A stretch of 64,000 nt of DNA. Source: Rikenellaceae bacterium. Lineage in GTDB: Bacteria; Bacteroidota; Bacteroidia; Bacteroidales; Rikenellaceae. The first letter of the stretch is position 1. Every line of letters begins with the position of its first letter. The DNA is taken from positions 372,001 to 436,000 of the forward strand of contig CABJAJ010000001.1 in the NCBI GenBank assembly GCA_902363575.1, written 5' to 3'. Under the pieces are notes generated by a model, which was not told the DNA's origin, did no database searches, and saw nothing but the letters and a program-made list of their open reading frames with translations. Shown piece after piece: positions 53,099 to 63,817 of this stretch. Made by a program: the position numbers and the translations under genes.

Positions 53099-55444
53099 CT
53101 ATTCTGCTTCCAGGTCGAGCGCCTTGCGCAGCTCGGCCAGTTGAGGGTTTCTGTCCAAAAGGTGTTTCATGCGGTCCTCGAGCTTGATGGGGCGTGCCGC
53201 CCGAATCTCCTCGTTTACCGTGATCCGGAGGTCGAGCATGCCGTTGATGCCCGCCAGCTCGGCGATGCGCAGGAGCATGCCCGTTTTGCTGCGCAGGATT
53301 TCGTCCCGCAGCGAGGACGACGGAACGGCAACCTCGATCACTCCGTCGCAGAAAGTCATCTGCTCGAACGCGGAGACGAAACGGGGCCGTTTCTGCTGGA
53401 TCAGGGCGAGAATCTGCGGTCGGGCGGCTTCGAGCTTGCGGTCGCTCTCCGGGTCGGTTTCGGGCGTTTCGCCGCCCGACGCCTCCTCGTCCGCCTCTTC
53501 GTCGGGCTCCGCCGTAGCCGCCTCCATGAGGGCCGCAATCGATGCGCCCGACACGAGCGGGGTGCGGGGTGTGCGACGCGCGGGTGCGGGATTGCCGGTC
53601 GCAGGCGTATCGGCCGATACGGTGTCCGCCGAGGGGGACGGGGCGGGTTGCCGCGAATCGGGATCGGGATTATCGTCCACCGCCCGATCGGGCATTCCGA
53701 CCGGTGCTGTGCCGGCGGGTTGGGATGCGGGTTGTGCGGCATGGATGTCCTTAACATACCCCCGGGGTATCGGGGCGGATTGCGTTTGCGCGGCGTTGCG
53801 GGCTGCCCGATCCGGTTCGGATTCCACCGCCGGCGCCGGACTGGGTGCGGAGGCGGTCTCCGGCGAGGCGGTGCTGTCGATCCGGGCGGGAGATTCCGCC
53901 GGATCGCCTGCGGATGGCGTCGCCGACTCCGACGGAGCCTGCAATTCGGCGAGCGAGGGGCCGAACCGGTGCGGTTTGGCGGTTGCCTGTGGTGTTTCGT
54001 CCCGATGCGTGTTTGTTGTATCGGGCGCGGTTTTGCGGGATTCGCCGGGCGTGGCGGGCGTTTCGTTGTGCGGTGCGGGGACAGCCGTTGCAGCGGATTC
54101 GTTTCCCGCGCTGTGCGGTTGTCGTGCGGAATCCGCTGCGGACAGCGGATCCGGGCTGTCGGATCGTGCGGAGCGGGTCGGGGTCAGGCCGACGGTTGCA
54201 GGGCGTGCGGCCGAAACGTCCGGTGCGCCGGAGGGTTGCCGGCTGTCGGGTGCGGAATTCCGAACGATCGGATGCGGCGGAGCGGCGGAAGGTGCCGATG
54301 TGCTCGTCCCGCTCAGCTCCGGCAGGGAGGCTTCGGCTGCTGGGTCACTTTTTTTTTGCCCCTGGCCGGCGAGTTTCATCAGCGTCAGCTCGACCAGCAG
54401 GCGCTGGTTGGAGGACTGGCGCAGCCGTCCGTCGGCCTCGGTGAGCAGGGACATGGCGCCGAAGAGGAACGGGGGCGTGCAGCGGGCGGCCTGTTCGCAG
54501 TAGCGTTCGGAGAGGGTGCCTGCGACTTCGAGCAGCGGCCGGGTGGCCGGGTTGCGAGCCACCATCAGGTCGCGCAGGTGGCGGTTGAGCCCCGCCAGGA
54601 ACGTCTGTCCCGAGAAACCGCGGGCGAGTACCCCGTCGTAGGCGAGCAGCGCAGATACATAGTCTCCCGCGAGCAGCGTGTCGGTGATGCCGAAATAGGT
54701 GTCGTAGTCCAGCACATTGAGCGTCTGGGCTACGGCGTGGTAGTTGAGCGCAGGGCCGCAGAAGGAGACGGCCTTGTCGAACATCGAAAGGGCGTCGCGC
54801 ATTCCGCCGTCGGCTTTCTGGGCGATCAGGTTCAGCGATTCGTCGTCGGCAGCCACCCCCTCCTGCGACGCGATATGGCGCAGGTAACCCACGGCGTCCT
54901 CGACGCGGATGCGGTTGAAGTCGTAGATCTGGCAGCGCGAAAGGATCGTGGGGATGATCTTGTGCTTTTCGGTAGTCGCAAGAATGAAGATGGCGTGGGC
55001 CGGCGGCTCCTCGAGCGTCTTGAGGAAGGCGTTGAACGCGGCCGCCGAGAGCATGTGCACCTCGTCGATGATGAAAACGGCGTAACGCCCCACCTGCGGC
55101 ACGATGCGCACCTGCTCGATCAGGGTGCGGATGTCCTCGACCGAGTTGTTGGAGGCGGCGTCGAGCTCGTGGATGTTGAGCGAGCGACCCTCGTTGAAGC
55201 TGCGGCACGACTCGCAGGCGTTGCAGGCCTCCGCCCCCTCGGGGCTCAGGCAGTTGATCGCCTTGGCGAAGATGCGGGCGCAGGTGGTCTTGCCTACTCC
55301 CCGCGGGCCGCAGAAGAGGTAGGCGTGGGCCAACTGTCCGCGCTCGATCGCGTTGCGGAGCGTGGAGGTGATATGCTCCTGCCCGACCACCGAACGGAAG
55401 GTCGCCGGGCGGTATTTGCGGGCGCTTACGACGAAATCACTCAT
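53099..55444 (-). CDS. dnaX: DNA polymerase III tau (and predicted gamma) subunit
   Basis: 781 residues from the ATG at 55444 ([22 protein letters not shown]); the longer frame lies upstream of the promoter. It is the clamp-loader ATPase: P-loop [16 protein letters not shown], the zinc-binding CNACESC module, Walker B IIDEVHML, and sensor [11 protein letters not shown]. Domains I-III end near residue 365, then comes a Pro/Ala/Ser-rich linker of about 270 residues (to about 635), and a C-terminal region thought to contact the polymerase. At codons 363-366 the message holds nine consecutive A (CAA AAA AAA AGT). A -1 shift reads AAG TGA, giving a ~366-residue gamma-like product. Followed by tyrS. 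Confidence 0.96.
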   Translation of the reverse strand: MSDFVVSARKYRPATFRSVVGQEHITSTLRNAIERGQLAHAYLFCGPRGVGKTTCARIFAKAINCLSPEGAEACNACESCRSFNEGRSLNIHELDAASNNSVEDIRTLIEQVRIVPQVGRYAVFIIDEVHMLSAAAFNAFLKTLEEPPAHAIFILATTEKHKIIPTILSRCQIYDFNRIRVEDAVGYLRHIASQEGVAADDESLNLIAQKADGGMRDALSMFDKAVSFCGPALNYHAVAQTLNVLDYDTYFGITDTLLAGDYVSALLAYDGVLARGFSGQTFLAGLNRHLRDLMVARNPATRPLLEVAGTLSERYCEQAARCTPPFLFGAMSLLTEADGRLRQSSNQRLLVELTLMKLAGQGQKKSDPAAEASLPELSGTSTSAPSAAPPHPIVRNSAPDSRQPSGAPDVSAARPATVGLTPTRSARSDSPDPLSAADSARQPHSAGNESAATAVPAPHNETPATPGESRKTAPDTTNTHRDETPQATAKPHRFGPSLAELQAPSESATPSAGDPAESPARIDSTASPETASAPSPAPAVESEPDRAARNAAQTQSAPIPRGYVKDIHAAQPASQPAGTAPVGMPDRAVDDNPDPDSRQPAPSPSADTVSADTPATGNPAPARRTPRTPLVSGASIAALMEAATAEPDEEADEEASGGETPETDPESDRKLEAARPQILALIQQKRPRFVSAFEQMTFCDGVIEVAVPSSSLRDEILRSKTGMLLRIAELAGINGMLDLRITVNEEIRAARPIKLEDRMKHLLDRNPQLAELRKALDLEAE
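54344..54358 (-). promoter_or_regulatory. Predicted programmed frameshift or slippage site in dnaX
   Basis: On the minus strand the sequence is C-A9-GTGAC. Frame 0 reads CAA AAA AAA AGT GAC; the -1 frame reads AAG TGA directly after the run. A stem with a bulge can form a few bases downstream (CAGC...GCTG with CCG/CGG). This resembles the known dnaX sites of E. coli (ribosomal) and Thermus (transcriptional), but usage here is unproven. Confidence 0.6.
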
Positions 55445-55451
55445 AATACCG

Positions 55452-55459
55452 CAAAGATA
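55452..55459 (-). promoter_or_regulatory. Promoter of dnaX-tyrS
   Basis: TATCTTTG on the minus strand with TTG 19 bases upstream (plus-strand CAA at 55479-55481). The ATG follows after 7 bases, so the 5' leader is at most a few bases long. Confidence 0.72.
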
Positions 55460-55567
55460 GCAAACAATCCCCGAAAGGCAAGGCACCCGCCCCGATAATT
55501 TGCCCCGTCGGGTTGCACGGGCGGGGATGATCCCGCCGGGCTGCAAGGCTTTCCGCCGCGTCCGCAC

Positions 55568-55584
55568 GGTGACAAATTGTCGCC
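55568..55584. promoter_or_regulatory. Near-palindromic operator-like site upstream of clpB
   Basis: GGTGACAAATTGTCGCC is a 17-base near-palindrome around a perfect GACAAATTGTC core. It lies in the divergent dnaX/clpB region and may be an activator or repressor site. Unproven. Confidence 0.4.
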
Positions 55585-55596
55585 GGGTGGCGCTCC

Positions 55597-55630
55597 GGGG
55601 TGACACTTTGTTGCGCGGGGTGACACTTTG
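55597..55630 (+). repeat. Two direct repeats upstream of clpB
   Basis: GGGGTGACACTTTG occurs at 55597-55610 and 55617-55630, exactly 20 bases apart (about two helical turns). The related TGACAAATTG at 55570 and AGACATTTTG at 55651 continue the spacing at about 31 and 30 bases. Confidence 0.6.
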
Positions 55631-55645
55631 GCTGCCCGGAAGGGG

Positions 55646-55662
55646 TTGGCAGACATTTTGCG
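55646..55662 (+). promoter_or_regulatory. Sigma-54-like -24/-12 promoter of clpB
   Basis: TTGGCAGACATTTTGCG matches TGGCAC-N5-TTGC except for one base, with GG and GC separated by 12 bases as required. The predicted start is near 55673, 30 bases before the ATG. No TAnnTTTG element is found between here and clpB. Confidence 0.5.
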
Positions 55663-55704
55663 CTGTGTCGGATCGAACCGTGAAACAAGCAAACACATTC
55701 CGAT

Positions 55705-58302
<2,598 letters not shown>

Positions 58303-58336
58303 CGGCCGCAAGGCGGCGGATCGGAAACCCATTAGG

Positions 58337-58371
58337 AAAGGAGGATGCCTTTGCGTGGCATCCTCCTTTTT
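58337..58371. terminator. Terminator of clpB
   Basis: A 13-base perfect stem (AAAGGAGGATGCC / GGCATCCTCCTTT), 7-base loop and a T-run. It also lies 50 bases past the end of mqnD on the other strand. Confidence 0.88.
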
Positions 58372-58421
58372 CAGTCCCTTTGTCTCCCTCTCCGGTTGCG
58401 GGGAGAGACCGTCAGGGCCGG

Positions 58422-59201
58422 TCATTCCGGCGCGATGCCGGTCAGCTCCTCCACGGCCCGCCGGCCGTCGGCGCCGAGCGAGAGGGAATAATCGTTTACG
58501 AACAGGGCGATATGGGCGTCGATCACCCGGTCGTCGAGTTCCCGGGCGTGGGAGCGCACGTATTCGCGCGAAGCGTCGGGATGTGCCCGCGCATAGGCGA
58601 TGCTTCGCCGCAGCAGCTCCTCGACCCGCCTGCGGAGCTCCGGCGGCAGCGCGCGGCGCATCACGATGGCCCCGAGCGGAAGGGGCAGTCCCGTCGTCCG
58701 CTCCCAGCTCAGCCCCAGGTCGTCCAGGAGTTCCAACCCCTGACGCCGATAGACGAAACGGCCTTCGTGGATCAGCACGCCGGCATCGACCTCCCCGCGG
58801 GCGACGGCGCCGGCGATTTCGGAAAAGAGCAGGGGACGCAGATTGTGCAGTTCGGGGTGGAGGCGGCGCAGGAGCGCATGGGCGGTGGTATGCAGCCCCG
58901 GCACAGCCACGCTGCCGATGGGGTGCGAAGCACCGGCGCGACCGACGAGCAGCGGGCCGTTGCCGCGCCCGAGCGCCGAACCGCTGTCGAGCAGGGCGTA
59001 TTGTTCGCGGATGCCGGGCAGCACGGCATAGCTGATCTTGGTGATGTCGGCGCGGCCCTCGGCGGCTGCGCGGTTGAGGGCTTCGATGTCGTGGTATTCG
59101 ACCTCGAAGCGCAGGTCGCCGCAGTCGATGCGCCCGTTTACGAGGGCGTCGAACATGAACGTGTCGTTGGGACACGGGGAGATATGCAGGCTCAGTGTCA
59201 T
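58422..59201 (-). CDS. mqnD: 1,4-dihydroxy-6-naphthoate synthase (MqnD)
   Basis: 259 residues. It acts in the futalosine pathway to menaquinone, converting cyclic dehypoxanthine futalosine to 1,4-dihydroxy-6-naphthoate. The signature is at the N terminus: LSLHISPCPNDTFMFDALVNG. EYHDIEALNRAAAEGRADITKISYAV, SGSALGRGNGPLLV, GLHTTAHALLRRLHP and DAGVLIHEGRF follow the periplasmic-binding-like fold of the family. Its ATG overlaps the mqnB stop (ATGA), so it is translated after mqnB. Confidence 0.92.
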   Translation of the reverse strand: MTLSLHISPCPNDTFMFDALVNGRIDCGDLRFEVEYHDIEALNRAAAEGRADITKISYAVLPGIREQYALLDSGSALGRGNGPLLVGRAGASHPIGSVAVPGLHTTAHALLRRLHPELHNLRPLLFSEIAGAVARGEVDAGVLIHEGRFVYRRQGLELLDDLGLSWERTTGLPLPLGAIVMRRALPPELRRRVEELLRRSIAYARAHPDASREYVRSHARELDDRVIDAHIALFVNDYSLSLGADGRRAVEELTGIAPE

Positions 59202-59725
59202 GGCCGGTGTTCTTCTGCGAGGCGGACGAGCGCCGCGACGAGGCTATCGAGCGCTTCCGGGATCTGCCAGCGGTCGAAGGGATCGCCGACCCGGTTGGAG
59301 ACGGCGCGGATTTCCGAACAGGCGACCCCCAGGGCATGGCAGACGGCCATGACGGCCGCTCCCTCCATATTCTCCACGGCCGCTCCGTCGGCTTCCGCAC
59401 CCGAACGCGACACCGTGTTGGAAACCACGGCGGGCAGCCATGCGGGGAGCGGCGTGCCTTCGTACCGGTCGGCGTATTTTCCGGGCAGCCCGGCGACCCG
59501 CTCCACACCCACGGCGACGACCTGTCCGGGGCGGAGTGCGAGGTCGTAAGCGCCCGCGATGCCGCAGAGCAGGATGCGGTCGGGTCGTTCCCCGACGAGC
59601 AGGGAGGCCGTGAAAGCTCCGGCAGCGGCCATGCCCACGCCGCAGACACGCACGTCGGCAAAAGGGCGGGCGGCCCGGATCGGGGCCGCCTCGTCCTCGG
59701 TCGGAATCAGCACGACGGTATTCAT
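59198..59725 (-). CDS. mqnB: Futalosine hydrolase (MqnB)
   Basis: 175 residues, nucleoside phosphorylase/hydrolase superfamily, short relative to the usual ~200-230. Motifs: VVLIPTEDEAAPI, CGVGMAAAGAFTASLL, LLCGIAGAYDLALRPGQVVAV, NTVSRSGAEADGAAVENMEGAAVMAV (the conserved MEG) and IRAVSNRVGDPFDRW. Cleaves futalosine to dehypoxanthine futalosine. Paired with mqnD it supports a futalosine route to menaquinone; other mqn genes would lie elsewhere. It starts 6 bases after the upstream aminopeptidase stop. Confidence 0.88.
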   Translation of the reverse strand: MNTVVLIPTEDEAAPIRAARPFADVRVCGVGMAAAGAFTASLLVGERPDRILLCGIAGAYDLALRPGQVVAVGVERVAGLPGKYADRYEGTPLPAWLPAVVSNTVSRSGAEADGAAVENMEGAAVMAVCHALGVACSEIRAVSNRVGDPFDRWQIPEALDSLVAALVRLAEEHRP

Positions 59726-59731
59726 GCGCCG

Positions 59732-61129
59732 TTATTTGCCTACGACGGCTTCGAGTTCATCCACCGTGATGGGGATATGCTTCCCGCCGCCGATCATGCG
59801 GCAGCCCGTGTCAGTGACGATCAGGTCGTCCTCGATGCGGATGCCGCCGAAGTCGCGCCATGCGTCGAGGGCGTCGTAATCGACGATGCCCTTGTAGAGC
59901 CCTTCCGCACGGCATTTGTCGATCAGAGCGGGGATGAAGTAGATGCCCGGCTCGTCGGAGAGCACCGTGCCGGGGCGCACCTTCCAGGCGGAGCGGTAGA
60001 TGCAGGTGCCCGAGGCGGCGGCCCGTTCTGCGATGGACGAGAAGTCGAAGCTCCGTTCGCCGAAAGCCTCGCAGTCGTGCACGTCCATGCCCAGTCCGTG
60101 TCCCAGTCCGTGGGGCATAAACAGGGTCATGGCCCCCGCCTCGACGGCCGCCTCGGCGGTGCCGCGCAGCAGCCCCAGCCCGATCAGCCCTTCGGCCAGG
60201 ATGCGGTAGCTGAGCAGATGGATGTCCCGCTGGTACATCATCCCGGGCTTCACCGCTTCGGCCACGTCGTCGTGGGCCTTGAGTACGATTTCATAGACCG
60301 CCCGCTGCCGCTCGCTGAAGCGCCCGCCGACGGGGTAGGTGCGCGTATGGTCGGAGCAGTACCCTTCCAGGCTCTCGCCGCCCGCGTCGCAGAGCAGCAG
60401 CCGCCCTTGTTCGAGCACGCCGTCGCTACGCAGATTGTGCAGCGTTTCGCCGTGCTGCGAGACGATCGAGGGGAACGATACGCCCGCGCCCATCGACTTC
60501 GAGATGCCCTCGATCGCACCGGCGATCTCGCATTCGACCACGCCCGGGCGGCACATGCGCATGGCGGTCGTGTGCATGGCGTAACCGATGGGGAAGGCGC
60601 GTTCCAGCGCCTCGATCTCCTCGGCGCTCTTGATTTCCCGCATCTCGGCCACGGCCAGCATCAGATCGACCGACTTGTGGTCGTGCAGCGCTCCGGTGCG
60701 GATGCCCAGCAGGTCGGCGAGCTGCAGTTTCGTTTCGCCCCGATAGGGGGGCAGGTAGTGGACGCGGCGGCCCAGGGCGATGGCCTTGCGGATGCGCTCG
60801 CGCAGGGCGCTGACGGGGAAAGTCCGTGCGATGCCGACCTCGGCGCCCATCTCCCGCAGCGTCGGCTGCGGGCCGGTCCAGATGATGTCCTCGACGGTGA
60901 AGTCATCGCCGTAAAGGGCGGCTTCGCCCGTCTCGGCATCCAGCAGACCCGTGATGCCCGGCACATTGAGGCCGAAGTAGTAGCGGAACGAGGAGTCCTG
61001 ACGGAAGTAGTAGGCGTTGTTGGGATAATTGTTGGGGGCATTCTGGTTGCCCGGGAGCAGGATCAGGCCCTTGCCGATTTTGCGGCAGAGCTCGTTGCGG
61101 CGCTGCTCGTACGTGTTGGCTGAAAACAT
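59732..61129 (-). CDS. Xaa-Pro aminopeptidase family protein (aminopeptidase P)
   Basis: 465 residues from the ATG at 61129 (MFSANTYEQRRNELCRKIG). It removes N-terminal residues preceding proline using two metal ions. The N domain (LPGNQNAPNNYPNNAYYFRQDSSFRYYFG) and creatinase-fold C domain are both complete. Metal ligands are visible: LLLCDAGGE, CSDHTRTYPVGG, HGLGHGLGMDVHD, LSDEPGIYF and IRIEDDLIV. It heads the transcript carrying mqnB and mqnD. A near-consensus promoter (TATCTTTA at 61164-61171, minus) lies upstream. Confidence 0.93.
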   Translation of the reverse strand: MFSANTYEQRRNELCRKIGKGLILLPGNQNAPNNYPNNAYYFRQDSSFRYYFGLNVPGITGLLDAETGEAALYGDDFTVEDIIWTGPQPTLREMGAEVGIARTFPVSALRERIRKAIALGRRVHYLPPYRGETKLQLADLLGIRTGALHDHKSVDLMLAVAEMREIKSAEEIEALERAFPIGYAMHTTAMRMCRPGVVECEIAGAIEGISKSMGAGVSFPSIVSQHGETLHNLRSDGVLEQGRLLLCDAGGESLEGYCSDHTRTYPVGGRFSERQRAVYEIVLKAHDDVAEAVKPGMMYQRDIHLLSYRILAEGLIGLGLLRGTAEAAVEAGAMTLFMPHGLGHGLGMDVHDCEAFGERSFDFSSIAERAAASGTCIYRSAWKVRPGTVLSDEPGIYFIPALIDKCRAEGLYKGIVDYDALDAWRDFGGIRIEDDLIVTDTGCRMIGGGKHIPITVDELEAVVGK

Positions 61130-61163
61130 ATCGTTGGTTTTTGGATGAGCGTATTTACGTTTG

Positions 61164-61171
61164 TAAAGATA
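61164..61171 (-). promoter_or_regulatory. Probable -7 element of the aminopeptidase-mqnB-mqnD transcript
   Basis: TATCTTTA on the minus strand, one mismatch to TAnnTTTG, 34 bases before the ATG. Confidence 0.5.
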
Positions 61172-61256
61172 GAAAAAATTCACGAATATCAGTTCCGGGT
61201 GCTGAGTCGGTTATGGCAAACGGTGGTTTTAGGTTGCATAATCGGTTCAAACAGCA

Positions 61257-61264
61257 TATATTTG
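61257..61264 (+). promoter_or_regulatory. Promoter of the orphan AT-richer gene
   Basis: TATATTTG with TTG 20 bases upstream (61234-61236); the ATG follows after 16 bases. Confidence 0.78.
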
Positions 61265-61280
61265 AAATAAAATCGAAGTT

Positions 61281-62318
61281 ATGAAAACAATTTTATGGAT
61301 AATACCTTTCGTATTGACGTTTTTGCCACTCAATACGTTTGGCTTCGGGTACGATGCGGATGCTAAGAGCAAATCGATCCGGTTGGATTCGACTGTCAAT
61401 GCTTTGGCCGAGGAAAAGTACGTATGCCTCTCGGCGTCCGATGGATGGGGCCGTATCTTATCCGGATGGGAGAAACAACAAGAGCTGGAACGGTTGGCAG
61501 ACTCCAAGACGTTGTCCGAACTTGCGGATAAACACTCCTCTGCGACGGTCCGGGTCGCTTCGTTCATGTTGTTGGTTCGTCGTAACAAGAAACTGTGTGT
61601 GCCCTTGATGTTTGCGCATTTGCGGGATACGGCGGAAGTCGGGGCTCAGGCGTATGATGTAGTCCATAGTTGCGAAACGGTTGCCAATGCAATGGTCTCG
61701 CTGGTTACCGGTCATGATATGGCTGAAGAAAGGAAACTATTGACAGGTCAAGAAGCCGTTACGCTTGATAGCATCTTGATTTTCGTTCCGCAAATGAGCC
61801 ATATTGACCGACAGCGAACAGTGATGCAAAAACTGCCCGCCGACGAAAAATATTATGACCGGTTGGTCGAAATGTATGAGCAGGAAAAGATCATGGAAGC
61901 CCTGCCTGTCATTGCTAAATTCAGAAAATCGAGCGATAAGGCAAGAATCATTGCAGCGCTTAACCAGTATCCCGTATCGAAAGGAATCGATGAATATGGT
62001 TTTGAGAGTTACATTTTTTCAGATTATTTGATTGCTGCTTTGAATGCGGTCGCCGTATGGCCGGATGCCGATTTTTTGCCCCTTTTGAAAGATGTGAAGG
62101 ACTATGATGTAGCGAATCCGCTCGGAAATTACGTGCGTTACGAGTCGTTATATGCTGCATTGATGGCCTATTCCGATCGTGAGACCTACTGCATGATCGA
62201 TGAAACTCTGGCGCTTAAAATTTTGGGGCATACCAGTGCTTTTCAAAGGGCTTTCGATAAAAATCCGAACCCCCTTTATGCGCCGCTTGTGGATAAATAT
62301 TGTTACGCGTTTTATTGA
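61281..62318 (+). CDS. Secreted protein of unknown function, AT-richer than its surroundings
   Basis: 345 residues. A signal peptide (MKTILWIIPFVLTFLPLNTFG) is followed by a mostly helical mature protein with repeated amphipathic helices (QELERLADSKTLSELADKHSSATVRVASFMLLVRRN, MEALPVIAKFRKSSDKARIIAALNQYPVS), reminiscent of HEAT-like scaffolds, but I cannot place it in a family. Base composition is clearly more AT-rich than its neighbours, with more A/T-ending codons. It has a consensus promoter of the host type. The stop overlaps that of the opposite small membrane protein gene by a few bases. Possible recent acquisition; function not inferred. Confidence 0.75.
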   Translation: MKTILWIIPFVLTFLPLNTFGFGYDADAKSKSIRLDSTVNALAEEKYVCLSASDGWGRILSGWEKQQELERLADSKTLSELADKHSSATVRVASFMLLVRRNKKLCVPLMFAHLRDTAEVGAQAYDVVHSCETVANAMVSLVTGHDMAEERKLLTGQEAVTLDSILIFVPQMSHIDRQRTVMQKLPADEKYYDRLVEMYEQEKIMEALPVIAKFRKSSDKARIIAALNQYPVSKGIDEYGFESYIFSDYLIAALNAVAVWPDADFLPLLKDVKDYDVANPLGNYVRYESLYAALMAYSDRETYCMIDETLALKILGHTSAFQRAFDKNPNPLYAPLVDKYCYAFY

Positions 62319-62491
62319 TGCTTTTTGAACAGGCTTCTCAGGCATGCGCCCACAGCGATCAGCAGCAGGACGAGCAGCGGAGGCTGGAGGCTGAACTCTG
62401 CGCCGTAGCGGAGCTTTCCCGCGACAAGGACTGCGAGGGCGGCCAGCGCAATCACCAGGCCGACGAGGGAGAGGGCTTTTTCGATCTTCAT
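62312..62491 (-). CDS. Small membrane protein
   Basis: 59 residues: a short cytoplasmic start (MKIEKALS), a first hydrophobic segment LVGLVIALAALAVLVAG, a connector with RYGAEFSLQ, a second hydrophobic segment PPLLVLLLIAVGACL, and a basic end FKKHQ. The ATG overlaps the U32-peptidase-family stop (ATGA), which indicates translation coupled to it. Both ends converge with the orphan gene at 62318. I do not recognise a family; it could be a membrane partner of the upstream enzyme, but that is only inference. Confidence 0.65.
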   Translation of the reverse strand: MKIEKALSLVGLVIALAALAVLVAGKLRYGAEFSLQPPLLVLLLIAVGACLRSLFKKHQ

Positions 62492-63786
62492 GGCTTTGGG
62501 GGTTCGTCGCCCTCCCGCGCAGGCCCCGCCGTATGCAGGTCGCTGTCGGAGGGAACCATTTTGTAGAGGCTGTCGCCGCGCCGCACGAGCCGTTCGGTGC
62601 GCACGGCGCATACATCGCCCTGCCGGGCTGTCGCCGTCGGGTTCCCGTCGGGGCCGCGGAGCGAGTCGAGTCGCTGGGCGGCCAGCCCCGTAGTCGGGCC
62701 GAGGAAGAAAATATCCTCCCCCACCTGGAGCGGGGCGGCTTCGACGAGCACCTCGGCCACCGAAAGTTTCCGGTAGAAGTTCGTCACCTTGCCTACATAA
62801 ACCTTGCGTCGCGTGGCGGCCGACCCGTACCGGTCGCTGCGTTCGACCATCGGGGCACCGGCGTAATAGCCGTTCCAGAAGCCGCGGTTGAATACCTCGG
62901 CCAGCCGCTCTTTCTCGCGCGCGACCAGTTCGGGGGTGTAGGTGCCCGCCTCCATCGCACGCAAGGCCCGGTCGTAACACCCGACTGCGCGGTGGACGTA
63001 TTCCGCCCCGCGGGCGCGGCCTTCGATCTTGAAGACCCGGACGCCCGCTTCCGCCATCTGCGGCAGCAGGTCGATGGTGCAGAGGTCTTTGGGTGAGAGC
63101 AGGTAGCGGCCGTCGGTGTCGAGCGCTTCGCCCGACTCCTTGTCCGTGAGGGTGTATTTGCGCCGGCAGAGCTGGAGGCAGGCGCCCCGGTTCGCCGAGC
63201 AGCCGTTTTCATGGAGACTCAGGTAGCAGCGGCCCGAGATGGCCATGCAGAGCGCGCCATGGGCGAACATTTCGATCCGCACGGGTTCGCCCGAGGGGCC
63301 GCAGATGCGCTGCTCCGCGATCTGGCGGGCGATGTGGGCTACCTGCCGAAGATCGAGTTCCCGGGCGAGCACCATCACGTCGGCCCATTGGGCGTAGAAC
63401 TTTACGGCCTCACTGTTGGAGATGTTGCACTGGGTCGAGATGTGGACTTCGACCCCCGTGCGGTGGGCGTAGAGGATCGCCGCAAGGTCGGCGGCGATGA
63501 TTGCATCGATCCCTTCGCGGCGGGCTGCGTCGATCAGCCGGTGGGCGTCGTCCAGCTCCTCGTCGTAGAGGATCGTATTGACCGTGAGGTAGCTTTTGAT
63601 GCCGGCCCGTTTCGCGATGCCGACGATCCTGCCCAGGTCTTCGACGGTGAAGTTCGCCGCCGAGCGGGACCGCATGTTGAGCTTCCCGACCCCGAAATAG
63701 ACGGCGTCCGCTCCGGCGTCGATCGCGGCCCGGAGGGATTCGTAGCTCCCCACGGGAGCCATGATCTCGAAATCGCTGCGTTTCAT
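62488..63786 (-). CDS. Peptidase U32-family protein (TrhP/RlhA-like RNA hydroxylation type)
   Basis: 432 residues from the ATG at 63786 (MKRSDFEIMAPVGSYESLRAAIDAG). The U32 hallmark is present: EMFAHGALCMAISGRCYLSLHENGCSANRGACLQLCRR, in which Cys residues likely bind an Fe-S cluster. LTVNTILYDEELDD, HISTQCNISNSEAVKFY and VFKIEGRARGAEYV follow the family TIM-like barrel. Members were first called collagenases, but several are now linked to tRNA or 23S rRNA hydroxylation; this is a family inference. Preceded by a partial gene at the window end and followed by the small membrane protein gene. Confidence 0.88.
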   Translation of the reverse strand: MKRSDFEIMAPVGSYESLRAAIDAGADAVYFGVGKLNMRSRSAANFTVEDLGRIVGIAKRAGIKSYLTVNTILYDEELDDAHRLIDAARREGIDAIIAADLAAILYAHRTGVEVHISTQCNISNSEAVKFYAQWADVMVLARELDLRQVAHIARQIAEQRICGPSGEPVRIEMFAHGALCMAISGRCYLSLHENGCSANRGACLQLCRRKYTLTDKESGEALDTDGRYLLSPKDLCTIDLLPQMAEAGVRVFKIEGRARGAEYVHRAVGCYDRALRAMEAGTYTPELVAREKERLAEVFNRGFWNGYYAGAPMVERSDRYGSAATRRKVYVGKVTNFYRKLSVAEVLVEAAPLQVGEDIFFLGPTTGLAAQRLDSLRGPDGNPTATARQGDVCAVRTERLVRRGDSLYKMVPSDSDLHTAGPAREGDEPPKP

Positions 63787-63817
63787 AATTTTTCGTCTGT
63801 GCAGGATATACGGCCCG

